This document shows, piece after piece, positions 40,101-51,830 of a stretch of DNA of 64,000 bases. The position numbers and the translations under genes are program-made. Origin of the DNA: Nothopassalora personata (taxonomy: Eukaryota > Ascomycota > Dothideomycetes > Mycosphaerellales > Mycosphaerellaceae); assembly GCA_033816765.1 (NCBI GenBank), contig CM066290.1, forward strand, positions 992,001-1,056,000. The letters run 5' to 3'. A model generated the notes under the pieces. That model was not told the DNA's origin and ran no database searches. It saw only the letters and a list, made by a program, of their open reading frames with translations. Each line of letters opens with the position of its first letter. The first letter of the stretch is position 1.

Positions 40101-43100
40101 CGGCGGCTGCAGGACCGCGAAGCTGAACTGACAGATAAGCTGCAAGGTGCCCTGGAGGACTCAGATCAGCTCGAAGAACAACTGGACCAGCTTATGGCAG
40201 TGAAGCAAACGGCTGAGCGGCAAGCGGAAGAACGAAAGAACCAACTCGAGCAAGCCTCGCACATAATCGCCAATCTCGAGACCGAGAAGAACGATCTGGT
40301 GGATCGGATTGCCGAGCTGGATACTCATCTTCAAGAAGTGGAGAAATCCAAGTCAATGCGAAGTGAGCAAGAAGAGGCCTTGCAACAGGAGATCCGTATG
40401 TTACAAAGTCAACTGAGCCTGAAAGACCGCAAAGTTCAGGACCTGGAGGCGAAGCTGCTCAAGAACGACCAGGACCTCGAGATCAAGCTTTCGAGCACGA
40501 CGAAAGACCTCAACAGTGCCAGGAAGCAGATCAGGGACTTGCTCGATGATAACAAGGCAGTACGTCAGCAGATGTCAGATCTCTCGGCCACATCTACCAG
40601 TTTCGAAGACCTCATCAAGCGCAAGGACAGCGAGTTGGCTATTCTAAGAACTGATCTGAGGAAGTTCCAGGATGATCGAAAACGTTTTGAAGACGAGAAG
40701 CATGGTCTCACGACGAAGCATGACTCCGTGCAAAATCGTCTTCGTCAAGTGCAGGCCGAAATGGAAGCTATGCGGACGCAGTGTATCCAGCTTGAACGAG
40801 AAGCTGCAGATGCCAAGCGAGCTCTCGAAGAGCAGACTTCGTCCAACGAACAGGTCGCAATCCTCGAAGCTCAGCTGCACGACATCAAGGGCGAGTTCTA
40901 CCAGCTGCAGACTGACCTCAGCCGCGAGCGCCAGTCGAGAGACGATGTCAAGCTCATGGCTGATGCAGAATATGAGCAGCTGAAGCGTGACTACGAGGCA
41001 CTCAACGATTCGAAAGTCACCATCGAGAAGGAGATGTACAGTCAGTCTGACCTGACCCGAAGAGCGACTGCTGCACGTGAGGTGGCCGAGAAAGATCGGA
41101 AAGAGTACCAAGCTGAGCTGCAAACACTCCGTAAAAAGTTCATTGAGCTTCAGGAAGCTAAGATCGAATGCGAGGCTGCTGTCGAGCGCGACCTCAACCG
41201 TCAAGCGAATGAGCGATATGCTACCGTGCGACAGGAGCTCGAGGCCAAGATCAGACAGGTTGAGCAATTGGAGACCCAACGTGGTGAGCTGAGTGGCGAG
41301 GTGCAGCGCCTGAAGCGTTTTATCTCGGAATCAGACAACTTCAAACTGCACAACGACCAGGAGAAGCAGCGTCTGGAGCGTGAGCTGGTCACTATCAAGG
41401 GCCGACTGACAGCTTCCGAAAACGACAACCGTGCGCTGCTGAATAAGGTTCAGCAGAAGAATCTGGACATTGCTAGATCCAACAGCAAGGTCAGCGATAC
41501 TCAGCGAGGGCGCATCGCCCAGCTCCAGACGGAGAAGAATAAGTTTGACGAGGAAACCAAGTCCTTGAGACGACAGCTCAACGATGCGCAACTCCAAATC
41601 ACCTCTCTTGAGAAGCAGAAGGAGAAGCTGCAGCTGAATTTGGAGGATATGAACCACGAGGTCAATCGAGAGCACAAGATCACCAGGAATGCCGAGCAGC
41701 AGTCATCTGCAGCAAGCCTCCAGCTAGCTGAAGCTAATCGTAAACTTGAGACTGAGCGACAGCTGCGCAGTCAGGCCCAGCAGAACACCAAGACCGTCCA
41801 GTCGTCGCTCGATGCCGCCAACAGCGAGCTCAGCCAGGCACATGACCACCTTCGACTGCTGCAGAAGATATTCGATCCGGAAAGTGCGAAACAACCTTCA
41901 TCTTCGCTCGAGGGCACGCTCGATAGAGCCAAGCCTGACCTCAAGAAGACCATCGACCTAGCACAAAAGCTAGATGCGTCCGAGAATGCTTTGCGACTCG
42001 CCACGGATCGTTTCTCTCGTGCTGAAGCTGAATTGGAGAGCCTCCGATCGCAGCACTACGATGATATGCAGGAGAACGAGAACCGCCACCAAAGCTCCAA
42101 ACGTGCGCTGCTGGAGGAGATGAACGCCAGCCAGGTCAATGCTCGCTCGTCACCGAGTAACGTTCGCCGGGAGTGGGAGGGCCGCAAGCCATTCGCAGAT
42201 CGAGCTGCTTCAGGAACGCCTGGCACACCGAACAACCAGCGTCACATGAGCAAGGCTAGCACAGACTCTGCCCGCTCTGACAGAACATCTGACACCTTGA
42301 CCTATAACAATCGCATGGACCTGGCAGCTGAACTGGAGCTGGTCCAGAACCAGCTGCAGATGTCTGAAATGCAGAATCGTCACCTCCAAGCTCAAATAGA
42401 TCGTGGTAGCCCGCTGAAGAACGAGACCTGGGACGAGAGTCCTTCCATGCGAAGAGTCCAGAAGCTGGAACGAGAGAACTTCCGTCTACATGATATGCTC
42501 GACGACTCGGCCAAGAAGGTCTCCTCGCTTGAACAAAGCATTCGCACCGGCCAGCTATCGCTGAAGGAGGTACAGACCAAGAGTCACGAGGAGCTCTACG
42601 ATCTAATCAATTCGCAAGAGCAGACAAGACGTTCACTGTTGACTTCACACAATGCTGCTATTGCCCAGCTTGCAGACGCGAAGATGTCGTTCGATGATGT
42701 GAAACACCACAAGGCATCTGTCGAAGTCGAGTTGCGCGATGCAAAGTCAGAGCTTGCCGAGATCCAGTACCAACGAGAGCAAGAAGCGGCGAATCACTCC
42801 CAGCTATTGCAAGAGTTCGCAGACCTTCAGATTCGCTTAGACACGGAGACATCGCGCTCTGAAGACTTGACAGGGAGCATGAACCTTTACAAGGCAAGAG
42901 CTGACGAGTACTTCTCGAGGCTGGAGCAAGCAGAGATTGCCGTACTGAAAGCGCAACGTGCGGAGCAATTTGCCAAGTCTCAGGCGAAGGAAGTCGAGGA
43001 CACCTGCGCAACGATCATGTCCGAGCGCAAACAGATGGATCAGCTCGTGGAGGACCTTCAGCGTCAGACCCAGCAGTATGAGGAGCGTCTCGAAGACATC

Positions 43101-44462
43101 TCCACCGATCTAGACACTGCATTGCAAGCCAAGAAGCGTCTCCAAAATGAGCTGGAAGATTACCGCTCACAGCGTGCAATGGACATTGAGGATAAAGAAC
43201 AGTCCATGGAACAGACCCGCAAGAAATATCAAGCTGAGCTCGCAACATTGAACACGGAGCTGGAAGTGGAGCGGGACAACGTCATTCATGCTCGCGGAGA
43301 GAATGGTCGTCTGCGGGATGAGCTTGAAGAGCTGCGTAGCAAGTGGGACGATGAGGTGCTCAACAGCTCCGCATGGGCAAAGGAGAAGTCTCGCTTGGAG
43401 GTCGCTTTGCAGAGCCTCTCTGACTCGCGTGATGAAGCCACGAGCGCCCACAACGAAGCTCAAAGCAAAGTTGTCGAGTTGCTTGGGCAAGTCCGTGGCC
43501 TACGAACCGACGTCGATGACATCGCAGCGGAGCGTGACATGCTCATCAAGGAGAAGAAGGGCCTCGAAACGCGTCTCACGGAAGCTGCTCAACGTCTCGA
43601 TGATCTGTCACAGTCTGGCTCGCCTTCCAAGCGCTCCGTGGCATTGTCCGACAAGGAAGTGCTCGATCTCAAGTCCAAGCTTGCCCAGCAGGAAGACATC
43701 GCGGCGGCAGCTGTTGGTAAGATGCGACGTGCTGAAGCTCTCGCCCAAGAGGTGCAGAGGGACATTGCTAACGAGCGTGAATCGAGCGTCAGCCTCCACA
43801 AGGAGAAAGCGGCCTTGGAGAAGAGCGTCAAGGACTTGCAGCTAAAGTGCATCGACCTCGAGACGAAAGGCTACTCCAGCGGCAGTCAGGATGTCCGCTT
43901 CCTGCATGGCCGCATCCAAGAAGTAAGTTAGCATCGCCGGGACTGCATCACGTAAAGACGCTAACACTTCATCTAGCTTGAGACCCAGCTCGAATCTCTG
44001 GAGACCACCCGTGCACGGGAATCTCGCGACGTTCGCTCCGTCGATCGGACAGTCAAGGACCTCCAAGCCCAGCTCGAGCGCCGCGACAAAGCCGTCCAAT
44101 CAACCCAAGAGGACCTCAATCGCTCCCGCGACAAGATCTCTACCCTCCTGCAGACCATCGACGACCTTCAAGCCTCAGACAGCTCCGCTCAACTCGCCTC
44201 GAAACGCGCCGAGCGAGAACTCCGCGAAGAGCGTGAGAAGAGTCTTCGCCTTGAGCGAGAAATTGAACGCCTTGGCGCCGTGAGTCGGGCAGATCGGGAG
44301 TCAGTACGAAGAAGTGGCACGCTTGCAGCATTGTCGGATACAGGCGGGAGTAGAAGAGGCAGCTACTACGGCGGTAGAGGCAGTGTCAATGGTGACGGCG
44401 CCGGAGAGGTAAAGTTGGAAGTCCCAGCCAGGAAGAGCAGCCTTAGTAAGGGTTTTTTGTAG
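37125..44462 (+). CDS. MYO1: Class II (conventional) myosin heavy chain
   Basis: Two exons, 37125-43922 and 43977-44462, with intron 43923-43976 (gtaagt, gctaac, ctag), give 2427 residues. Start at ATG 37125 (MSAQAQNG). After a Ser-rich leader and an SH3-like fold (VWLRDPESAFVRGWVVEELP) comes the motor: P-loop GESGAGKT (about residue 264), switch I NHNSSRFGKFI, and switch II [20 protein letters not shown]. An actin-binding and converter region follows, with an IQ-type neck (RATRVIQRNF-like segment near 39820). The remaining ~1450 residues are almost continuous heptad coiled coil with a basic Ser/Gly-rich tail end. In fungi this myosin builds the contractile ring at septation. The divergent neighbour is the Red1-like gene. 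Confidence 0.95.
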
Positions 44463-44781
44463 ATGATTCGGGCGAATATGGGAGTGATGGCGTTGAAATG
44501 GGTTTGAGGTTTAGGCTTGTGGTGAGGAGTGAGGCTTTCCTGTAGCCTCACACGACTGCGGATGTCTTGTGGAGGTGAAGCGTCTGTGCAGAGGTCTGAA
44601 ATACCTGGGTTGGCGGCGGTGTGCATATTGACCAATGTTGCATAGTAGTATTCTGTGGTCTTTCGTATCTGAGACTTCCTGATGAATTGTTGAGATTGAT
44701 CATGGTCTCGCGAGGCATTCTTCAATCATGTTTCGGGTGTCATCTGTTCTCCCTGCCGCCCAATGGTTGCATCGTTATTAC
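44463..44781. other. Intergenic between convergent genes
   Basis: About 320 bp of 3' flanks of the myosin and phosphatase genes; nothing else seen. Confidence 0.5.
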
Positions 44782-46215
44782 TCAATTGCCCAACATATAA
44801 GCCAATGCCAAATAACCGACAACGATTCCCACCAGAGTCCCAGCGGTGACGATTCGACCCTGTCCTGTGAATCCGAGATATCCACCTACTCCTATTGCGA
44901 CTTCAACGCGTTTCGCAAACTCTCGACGTGCCTTCCAGTCTTGGGCGACCTTGTATGGTGCTCTTACGGCCTCCTTCAATGCCTTATCCAGCACTGAGCA
45001 TGATAGTACGACTGGCCTGTGATCGCTGGTCGGCTGTACTGGTAGTGCAGTGTAGGTATGCACCTGTGGTTTCGCGGCTTCGAGGAACAGGATGCGGTCA
45101 CACCAAGATGGTACCCGATGTTTTGCCCACAGGTATACTTGTTCGTGCACGGCGGAGAGGTCCAGTGTCGGGGTTGTAGAACTGTCGTCGGCTTTCGTCT
45201 TCTGTGCTTGTGCTTGTGCTGTCTCTCTTGCCAAGGACTGCGCTCGTCGAGAATACTTGTAGGTGGGCGGGAACATGATCGGAGCTTCTGCGAGGCTGTG
45301 CAGGGTTTTGTTGGCTTTCAGCTCACGTGTCAATTGGTCTTTGAGTAGGAGCTCGAAATAGTGGGCTGAGTCTGAGTCGGATTGCATGGGCTGTGGCCAG
45401 GATTCGAAGTCTTTGGGGTCTGGTTGTGAGTCGGATGTTCGGTAGTTGAGGTCGCCTGCGATGAAGAGGTGAGAGGGTGGGCTGTATATGCTGTGCGGTC
45501 CTGATGCGTCGTTATCGCTGCCGAGCAGTGGCTGCTCTTCTGAGGTGTTGGCATTCCTGCTGTCCACGGGTTCGAAGACAAGAGTTTGACAAATGTTCTT
45601 CCAGTCCTCATTCCTACGCTCCCACGCGCCCTCCTGTGAAAACGACGATTAGAAGTGCTCTCTCTGTCTCGGAATGTCTCAGGGAATGGGGTCCTAGTCG
45701 GGGCAAAATACCATAGGCGCTAGATGCGCCGCGACGAATGTCAGAAGGACATCCTCACCGTCCACTCCTGCCGACTCCAGCGCTATCCGAGCTCCCACGG
45801 CACCCTTGTTGCCCATCTCCCATAGGCCTACGCCTGTCTCGGCTGCTTCAATCCACTTGATCCTTCCTTTGACATTACTGCGCCCAAATACGATAATACC
45901 GGTCATGCCTGCATTTCTTGTGATGATATGCTGGTAGTCTGCATCTTTGCCATATGCCCATTGCGTTGCTCGGGTGACTGCTTCCAGGAAGTGTGAGAAG
46001 AAGGGTGCTAACAGAGAACCACCTAGAAAGCTGTATCCCAGTGGTGCAATCTCTTGCAAAGACAAGACTATCAGGTCGGGTGGTAATGTGCCGGGCTTGA
46101 GGGTCGTGTAGAGGGAGGATGCGAAGTAGTCGATGTCGATGAGTTCGCGGCCGGCGTTGAAGGTCGTGATTGAGATGTTGAGGTCGACCGCGGTATGTAA
46201 TCGTAGCAGAGACAT
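44782..46215 (-). CDS. Tail-anchored inositol polyphosphate 5-phosphatase-like protein
   Basis: Two exons, 46215-45712 and 45633-44782, with intron 45634-45711 (gtattt donor, tttcacag acceptor, phase 0), give 451 residues. Start MSLLRLH was chosen because it opens directly onto the first strand. EEP-superfamily motifs appear in order: ISITTFNAGRE, LIVLSLQEIAPL (metal Glu), GNKGAVGARI, FVAAHLAP (His), FIAGDLNYRTSD, VPSWCDRILF and SDHRPVVLSC. This GDLNYR...PxWCDRI...SDHRPV set defines inositol 5-phosphatases, which remove the 5-phosphate of phosphoinositides or soluble inositol phosphates. A single hydrophobic helix at the extreme C terminus (IVTAGTLVGIVVGYLALAYM) suggests tail-anchoring, probably to the ER or another membrane. 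Confidence 0.87.
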
Positions 46216-46827
46216 ACTGGGAATGTATACTGCAGGGAGAAATAGCAAAGGCGTTCACGTCCGAGGGTGAAAGCACGAGGTCAAAGGCACTGGATGACGT
46301 CAAAATGCCAAGCAGAACATTGAAGTGACATGGAGCCAACGACATCCAAGAGGTGGAGCTCTCGTTCACCGACGTGCATATTGCACTTGTCTACATTCTC
46401 GTCCGTCCAGCCAAGGGTGCGCCTCACTTGGTGGTAACTTGTGCTGTTCTCTGGTTACAATAATGGACGAGGGATGTTAGGGCGCACACATACAAGGGTG
46501 CTTCATAGGACAAGTCTGATGCTCAACACTATCTAGACTACTCTCACTAGCCGTGGCAGTATCTCAGCATCCAACAACTTCTTTTCCTTCCATGACAATG
46601 TGCTCTGTCTGTACAATTCCTTGCAGTCCACTGCCCATCTCGTAGTGCGTTCAACAGGAGTAAACATACAATTCAGCATGTCCACCGGCAGTATTACACG
46701 AAAGGTGCATACACCGGAGCACAATTGCTACTTCACCAAAGGTGTGACCACAAGTCCAGACTGTACAGTCAACAGTGGAAGATTCTTCCTTCTCTTCAAG
46801 TGTGACAAGGAGAGATGCAGTTCCGAT
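46216..46827. other. Intergenic, no gene recognised
   Basis: Promoter side of the phosphatase gene and 3' flank of the YTH gene. No convincing frame or repeat. Confidence 0.45.
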
Positions 46828-49781
46828 TCAGTTGGCACCACCTGGTCCGTGGAAGCTGAAATTCTGCTTTCCGTTACCGCCATTCTGGGCCGACGACTGA
46901 CCAGCTGGTGGTCCGAAGCTGAAGCTCTTGCTGGCATCTTTAGTTGTCCCACCTGAGCCAGACCAACTTGGATTTGGGAAGCTAAAGGCGTTCCGACTAT
47001 CGCCAGCACCGCTGGTCTGGTCGAAGAAGGGTGATGCTGACTGGCCTGAGTAAGCAGGAGCTGGGCTCTTCTTCGGGCTCTTGATGAGGTCGGTAATGCT
47101 CTTCTTCATCTGTAGATCCCAGGATTTGTTGTATGTATGACTCTTGGTGCGACCACTGCCACCAGGAGCTTTATCAAAGACTGTCATCTCCTTGGCCTGT
47201 GGCGTAGTGTCATTGCCATTGCCACCGAAGGAAGTGAACATTGAAGTGCCTTGAACACGACCAGGCGACACATTTTCGTTCTCATTTGTGATCATGAGCT
47301 GCTGCTGATTATCCACAGCGACACTGTCGCGGCGGGTCGGCTGAAAGCTGTCCGCCTGCTTGAGACCAAGGATGCTCAACTTGCTGCCGACCTCATTCTT
47401 TTCAGCCATAGCTCGAGCAGTCTTGGCGTTCAATAAGCGTATAGTCACTTCGCTCTGGTTTGGAATCTTCAGCTGATGCTGAAGCGCATACTGTTCGGCG
47501 GCAATGGTGTGAAACTTGGCGAGTAAGAGATCCACATCCTCCACGTTCTCCATTGACATCAGCTTCGGTTCAACGCTCAAAGCGCCGCGAGCAGCATGTG
47601 GTGGTGGCCGATGAGTCGGTGTCTCATCACCAGGCTGAAGAGCTGTTCCGTAGCCACTGTCGAAGCTGCTGGCCTGGCCGTTTGTGCCGCACTGAGACCC
47701 GAGCCTGCCCATGGAGACAGCCGGGGGCAACATCAAGGTATTGTTCACCGATTGAGGTCGAACGGTCGACATAGATGATGCTGATTGGTGCAAACTGTTC
47801 AAAGAGCGGGCGCCGTGCAAGCCGCCGCCATGGGATGGCACCGGGGAGTTCAAGCTGCGAGAATCGTGGTCGCCGTGACTCCCGACACTGGAGGCAGTAG
47901 CTCTGGCACTATTCTGTGGAGCTGGGATCAAGACGAACTGACCTCGATCGTTGAGCGCGACGCTCATGAGCATGCCTGGCTGGCATGGAACGGCATTTCC
48001 TCCCGGCATGTTCAAGTTTGGCGCGCGTCCGTCAACCTGCACTTTTGGCATCTTCTGTGGGCGCACGGCTAGAGGAGTGCAGTCCTCGTCGGAGGAGTCG
48101 TGCCGTTGGTTGGGGTCATGATGCTGACGCCAATTTTGAGAGTTGACACGGAGGCCACCGCGACCTCCACGGCCTCCACGCTCGCCACGCATGCTGAGAG
48201 TTCCGCGACGTTGAGCTTGGCGACGGTCGTTGGCGCCGTCCAGGCCACCAAGCCCAACAAGGCCCTCGTTCTCCTTGTAGTTCCTGGGAAAGCCAAGGAT
48301 GCTCGAAGTTGCTGGCGTGGTGACAAACTTCTCGATCACCACACGACCGATGTCACCCGGAAAGTTCATACCATTCCACATGTTACCGACGGGGTGATCG
48401 TTGTGTGGCTGCCGGATGTGACTGAACTGATGATAGGGAATGTCCTTGACGTAGACCCAGGTGACTGGGAACGAGCTGAAGAGCATAGTCAGTACGCGTC
48501 TTGTGACATAACACACGTCTTACGTACCCAACAGAAGTTGCTGTCGCATTGGCAGCATCAATCCAGTCGGCAATACTGTCGTCCGGGTTGTATGGCCCGC
48601 ACATCTCAGCGAGACCAGCAAAGCGCTTGCTACCGCTGATCGAGAACAAGAAGATGACCTTTTCGGCAGGGTCTTCGCGATCCTCCCATACTTGCATGAT
48701 CCGATCCGCCACCTTGCGCATCACAGAATACTTGCCGATGCGGATGGAGGTAAGCACATTCTTCGGATACTCGGATTTGATGTTGACAACGCGAGTCTGT
48801 GAAAATGTTAGTGCGTGTTGCTGAGGCCGCGAACAGGTCACGTACACCATATGGCATCTGGTAGTGCTCGGGGTTCAGTGCAGAGAGCACAGCGAGAGCA
48901 CCCGGGTACGCCTCCTCCCAGTCTGCGTGCGGATCTTTCAGTGCACGTCTCAGGCTTCTAGTGAACGCCTTCTCCGCCCACACGTCGCACTTTGAACCAG
49001 CTTGGGCAGGGTTCACGAGGGTGTAGTGGTCGCTGATGGCAACGGACCCGCTGGTGATGGACTGTTGATCTTCAGAGCTCTGCCGCTCGTTGCCAATTTG
49101 CGATGCGAACGTGGATGTTGTCGACTGTGGTGTATCTGGCATGGCGAAGTTACGGCTTGAGAAACTGCCACCACTAGATGAGTCGCAAGTTCTATAGCTG
49201 GATGCGAACTGTCGCTGCGGTAGTGGGTCAGTTTGCGCGACGTTGTTCGAGAAGCCTTGGAAGCTTGTGGTGGTGGGTGAGTTATGATACTCGACAGTTC
49301 TGGTGTAGTGGAAGCTGGAAAGACCAGGAGACACTTGCGCGCCGGCAACGCGTCCGTTTCCGTCGTGGGTGAAGCTGACATTGCCGTTGCTGCCGCCATC
49401 AGTGGCACCAGGAGCGCGCAGGGAAAAGCTCATGTTGCTGGTCGGACCACCGGCAGTGAATGAATGCGACGGCGAAAGTGGCGGTGGACCGACAGAATCG
49501 CGCCGCAAGTTGTCCCAGCTGGACTTGGGAGGGATGCCAGCGCTGCGCATTGGTGCAGCGGAGGTTGGTGACCAGGTATCTGACGAATACAGTGGCATCG
49601 GTGGTTTCATGCGACCAGACAAGTTCGCGCCTGAGACGGTGTTGAAGCTGCCTGAGAGCTGGAGCTTCCTCTTGACTTGGACGTCAGTAGCTGGCGTGGA
49701 TGTCGGCACGAAGTCGTTTGCGCTTGGGTCGAAGCTTGCGGAAGTTGGCGTTGCGGCGCCGTCGCTAGTCTCTCCGGCCAT
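46828..49781 (-). CDS. YTH-domain RNA-binding protein
   Basis: Three exons, 49781-48846, 48796-48528 and 48475-46828, joined by 49- and 52-bp introns (donors gtacgt), give 950 residues from MAGETSDG. The long low-complexity N terminus leads to a YTH fold at about residues 320-470. It shows GKYSVMRKVADRIMQVWED, KVIFLFSISGSKRFAGLAEM, then across the second intron SFPVTWVYVKDIPYHQFSHI and the closing VVIEKF. The rest is Gly/Arg/Asn/Gln-rich with an FG-like C terminus. YTH domains bind m6A or, in fission-yeast Mmi1, a DSR motif. The first cage Trp of m6A readers (after K-Y-x-x-W) appears as Met here (KYSVMRK), and NSRDTQE-type loop residues are replaced, so recognition may differ. HOP1 lies divergently 2 kb away. 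Confidence 0.85.
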
Positions 49782-51830
49782 GATGAGTGGTGGCGGGACG
49801 GAGCAAGATAACGAACTAGTCTTGCTGGTGTTGAAGATATAGCTGGTCAAGTGGCTCCCGCGCTCACCTCGTGCGAAGTGAAGCAGGTGAAGGTGATGTT
49901 TCGCGTCTGTTTGTTGTGATGCTCCCAGCGAGTGAGGGCGAGATTTGTTGGTCTGTGCTGTGCTTGCCAGCAGATATCGCAGCTTGTCTGGTACAGCGCG
50001 CTGCTCGCCTCGTGTGTGGAGGTGCCGTAAAGCAGTCTGGCTTCGTGGTCCTGATCGTACTCCAGCTGTCTTGCCAACTCGTGGTTGACACGCGGTGAGA
50101 GTGGCCAGCAGGTAGAGAGCAATGGCACTGGCTGTGTCTGGAAAGTCAAGCTCGTTGTGAAGCTGGGAGATACTTGAAGAGTTGTGACCGTTGACGAGGC
50201 CAGCGGGCCGCAGGGTGCACGTGCCTAGATGCTTTCTCGTTGCAGTCTTGATTCACTTGATGGATCTTCTGAGAGGATGGCGTTGCCCTCGCCTGCTCAT
50301 GGAGCACCCAACGTCTGTTGTGTCCTCGCAGGCATATCACCCCGCACACTCCTGGATGCCTCTGAAGTCTGTCGTCGACATGCATCGTCGCGCGGCCTGC
50401 CATCACGAATGCTACGAATATGGCGGTATCGGTCTGGTCACTCAGGATCCGCCAGACAGTCCGCCGGCAAGTCTTCTTCACCTTTTGACTGTGGCGGCTT
50501 TTTTGGACCACTGAGCCAACGGTGTGGTCGCATATGCCCTTCTGTTGGATAGTCGATGAGCACCATCACACCATGGAAAAGGGCTCAACGCCCTCGTGAA
50601 TCGTTCGAAGAATGAGAAAGATGCACGCAAGAACTATTACGGTCGTCCGCTTCTCGAGCACATCTCTGCGTCTCGATTTGCAGTCAGGTGGGTGTCCCTT
50701 GGTCCACCAGATGTTTGCCTCCGTTCGATGTCGCTCTCACCTCTTACTGACGGCCATGAGCTTAAAGTGCATCGTGAACGTTGCTGAGCTAGGTCGATTG
50801 ACCTCATTCGATTACGTTGCTGTGCGTTGTATATGGACCCTTCGCGGTCCATGGAATTGCAACAGCACGAGAGTCACGGTCGCTTCGCTGGAAGTCTTTC
50901 ATCGGCTATCTCTTTGGTGTAGCAAGTCGTGCAATGCAGGCAGGCAGAGCAGTGAAAGCCCACACGCTCGAGGTGAGGTTTCCGGCAGGGATCGCGGCCA
51001 GCCTTTCCGCTCGCGTGGCATCCTGCCGATGCTTCCGTGAGAACGTCTCGTCGTCCTTCTCGAACACGCATCACAACGACATGCATGTTCGAGGTGGAAT
51101 GGACTGATTTGCTCTGGATGTTGCTCTGAGGATAATGCGGCTCGCAGACCAGCACGAACCCATTTGGACTCCCGCACGGCTGGGTATCTGCGCAAGAGAC
51201 GATCGAAGCTGGGCGTATTCGCTCGCAACGAGAACGCGTTGGAGGCGTCGCCATGGTCATACAACAGATGGATATGGGCGAGAATCCAACGTATTAAGAG
51301 TACTCAGGCTTCAGGGAGAAGGTAGCACGATAATTCGGCCGCCGGGGAGCATCGCCTAGGGAACAAATTGTGAAGGAGACATTGGCCTGAACATAAGACA
51401 TCCCACGAACTTTTGAGCAATACAGAGGCTACGATGCGTCTGTCAATAATGGTCGGAACCGTAAAAGTCGAAGGGCATTGGACGGCACGAGCATACAGAA
51501 GGAAAGAGCGCTCAAAGACGCGGAAGACAGCGCTCTCGCCTTTGGCGATTTGCAACCCGTGTAGGTAGTATTCCATACTCAAGCCTATGGCGATCACTCA
51601 TATGCGTAAACACCTCCTTCCATGTTTTCTAAGGTGTTCTTCGCGAGATGTAACGAGGGTGAGGGCCCGAGCGGCGGATGCCTGCTCGCGTGGCTTCCCG
51701 AATCGTTGACTTTAATCGGTCAGCTCCAACCTCGTTCCACACGACATCACCTCACTTTTGGTACTTTTTGCGGTACTGAACCATTCGCTTTCGTCTCCTG
51801 CGTGAGGCAAAGCAGCCCCTGTCCGATATC
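49782..51830. other. Long divergent intergenic region between the YTH gene and HOP1
   Basis: About 2 kb with no protein-like frame I trust. The longest candidates (for example minus 51304-51597 and plus 50612-51040) lack ATG context or motifs. It is unusually long for this gene-dense half, so it may hold long 5' UTRs, regulatory DNA or an unannotated transcript. Confidence 0.5.

Noticed and set aside
40644..41279. Minus-strand 211-codon Leu-rich frame inside the myosin gene
   Set aside because: Antisense shadow of coiled-coil coding sequence; heptad repeats produce Leu/Ser-rich complementary frames.
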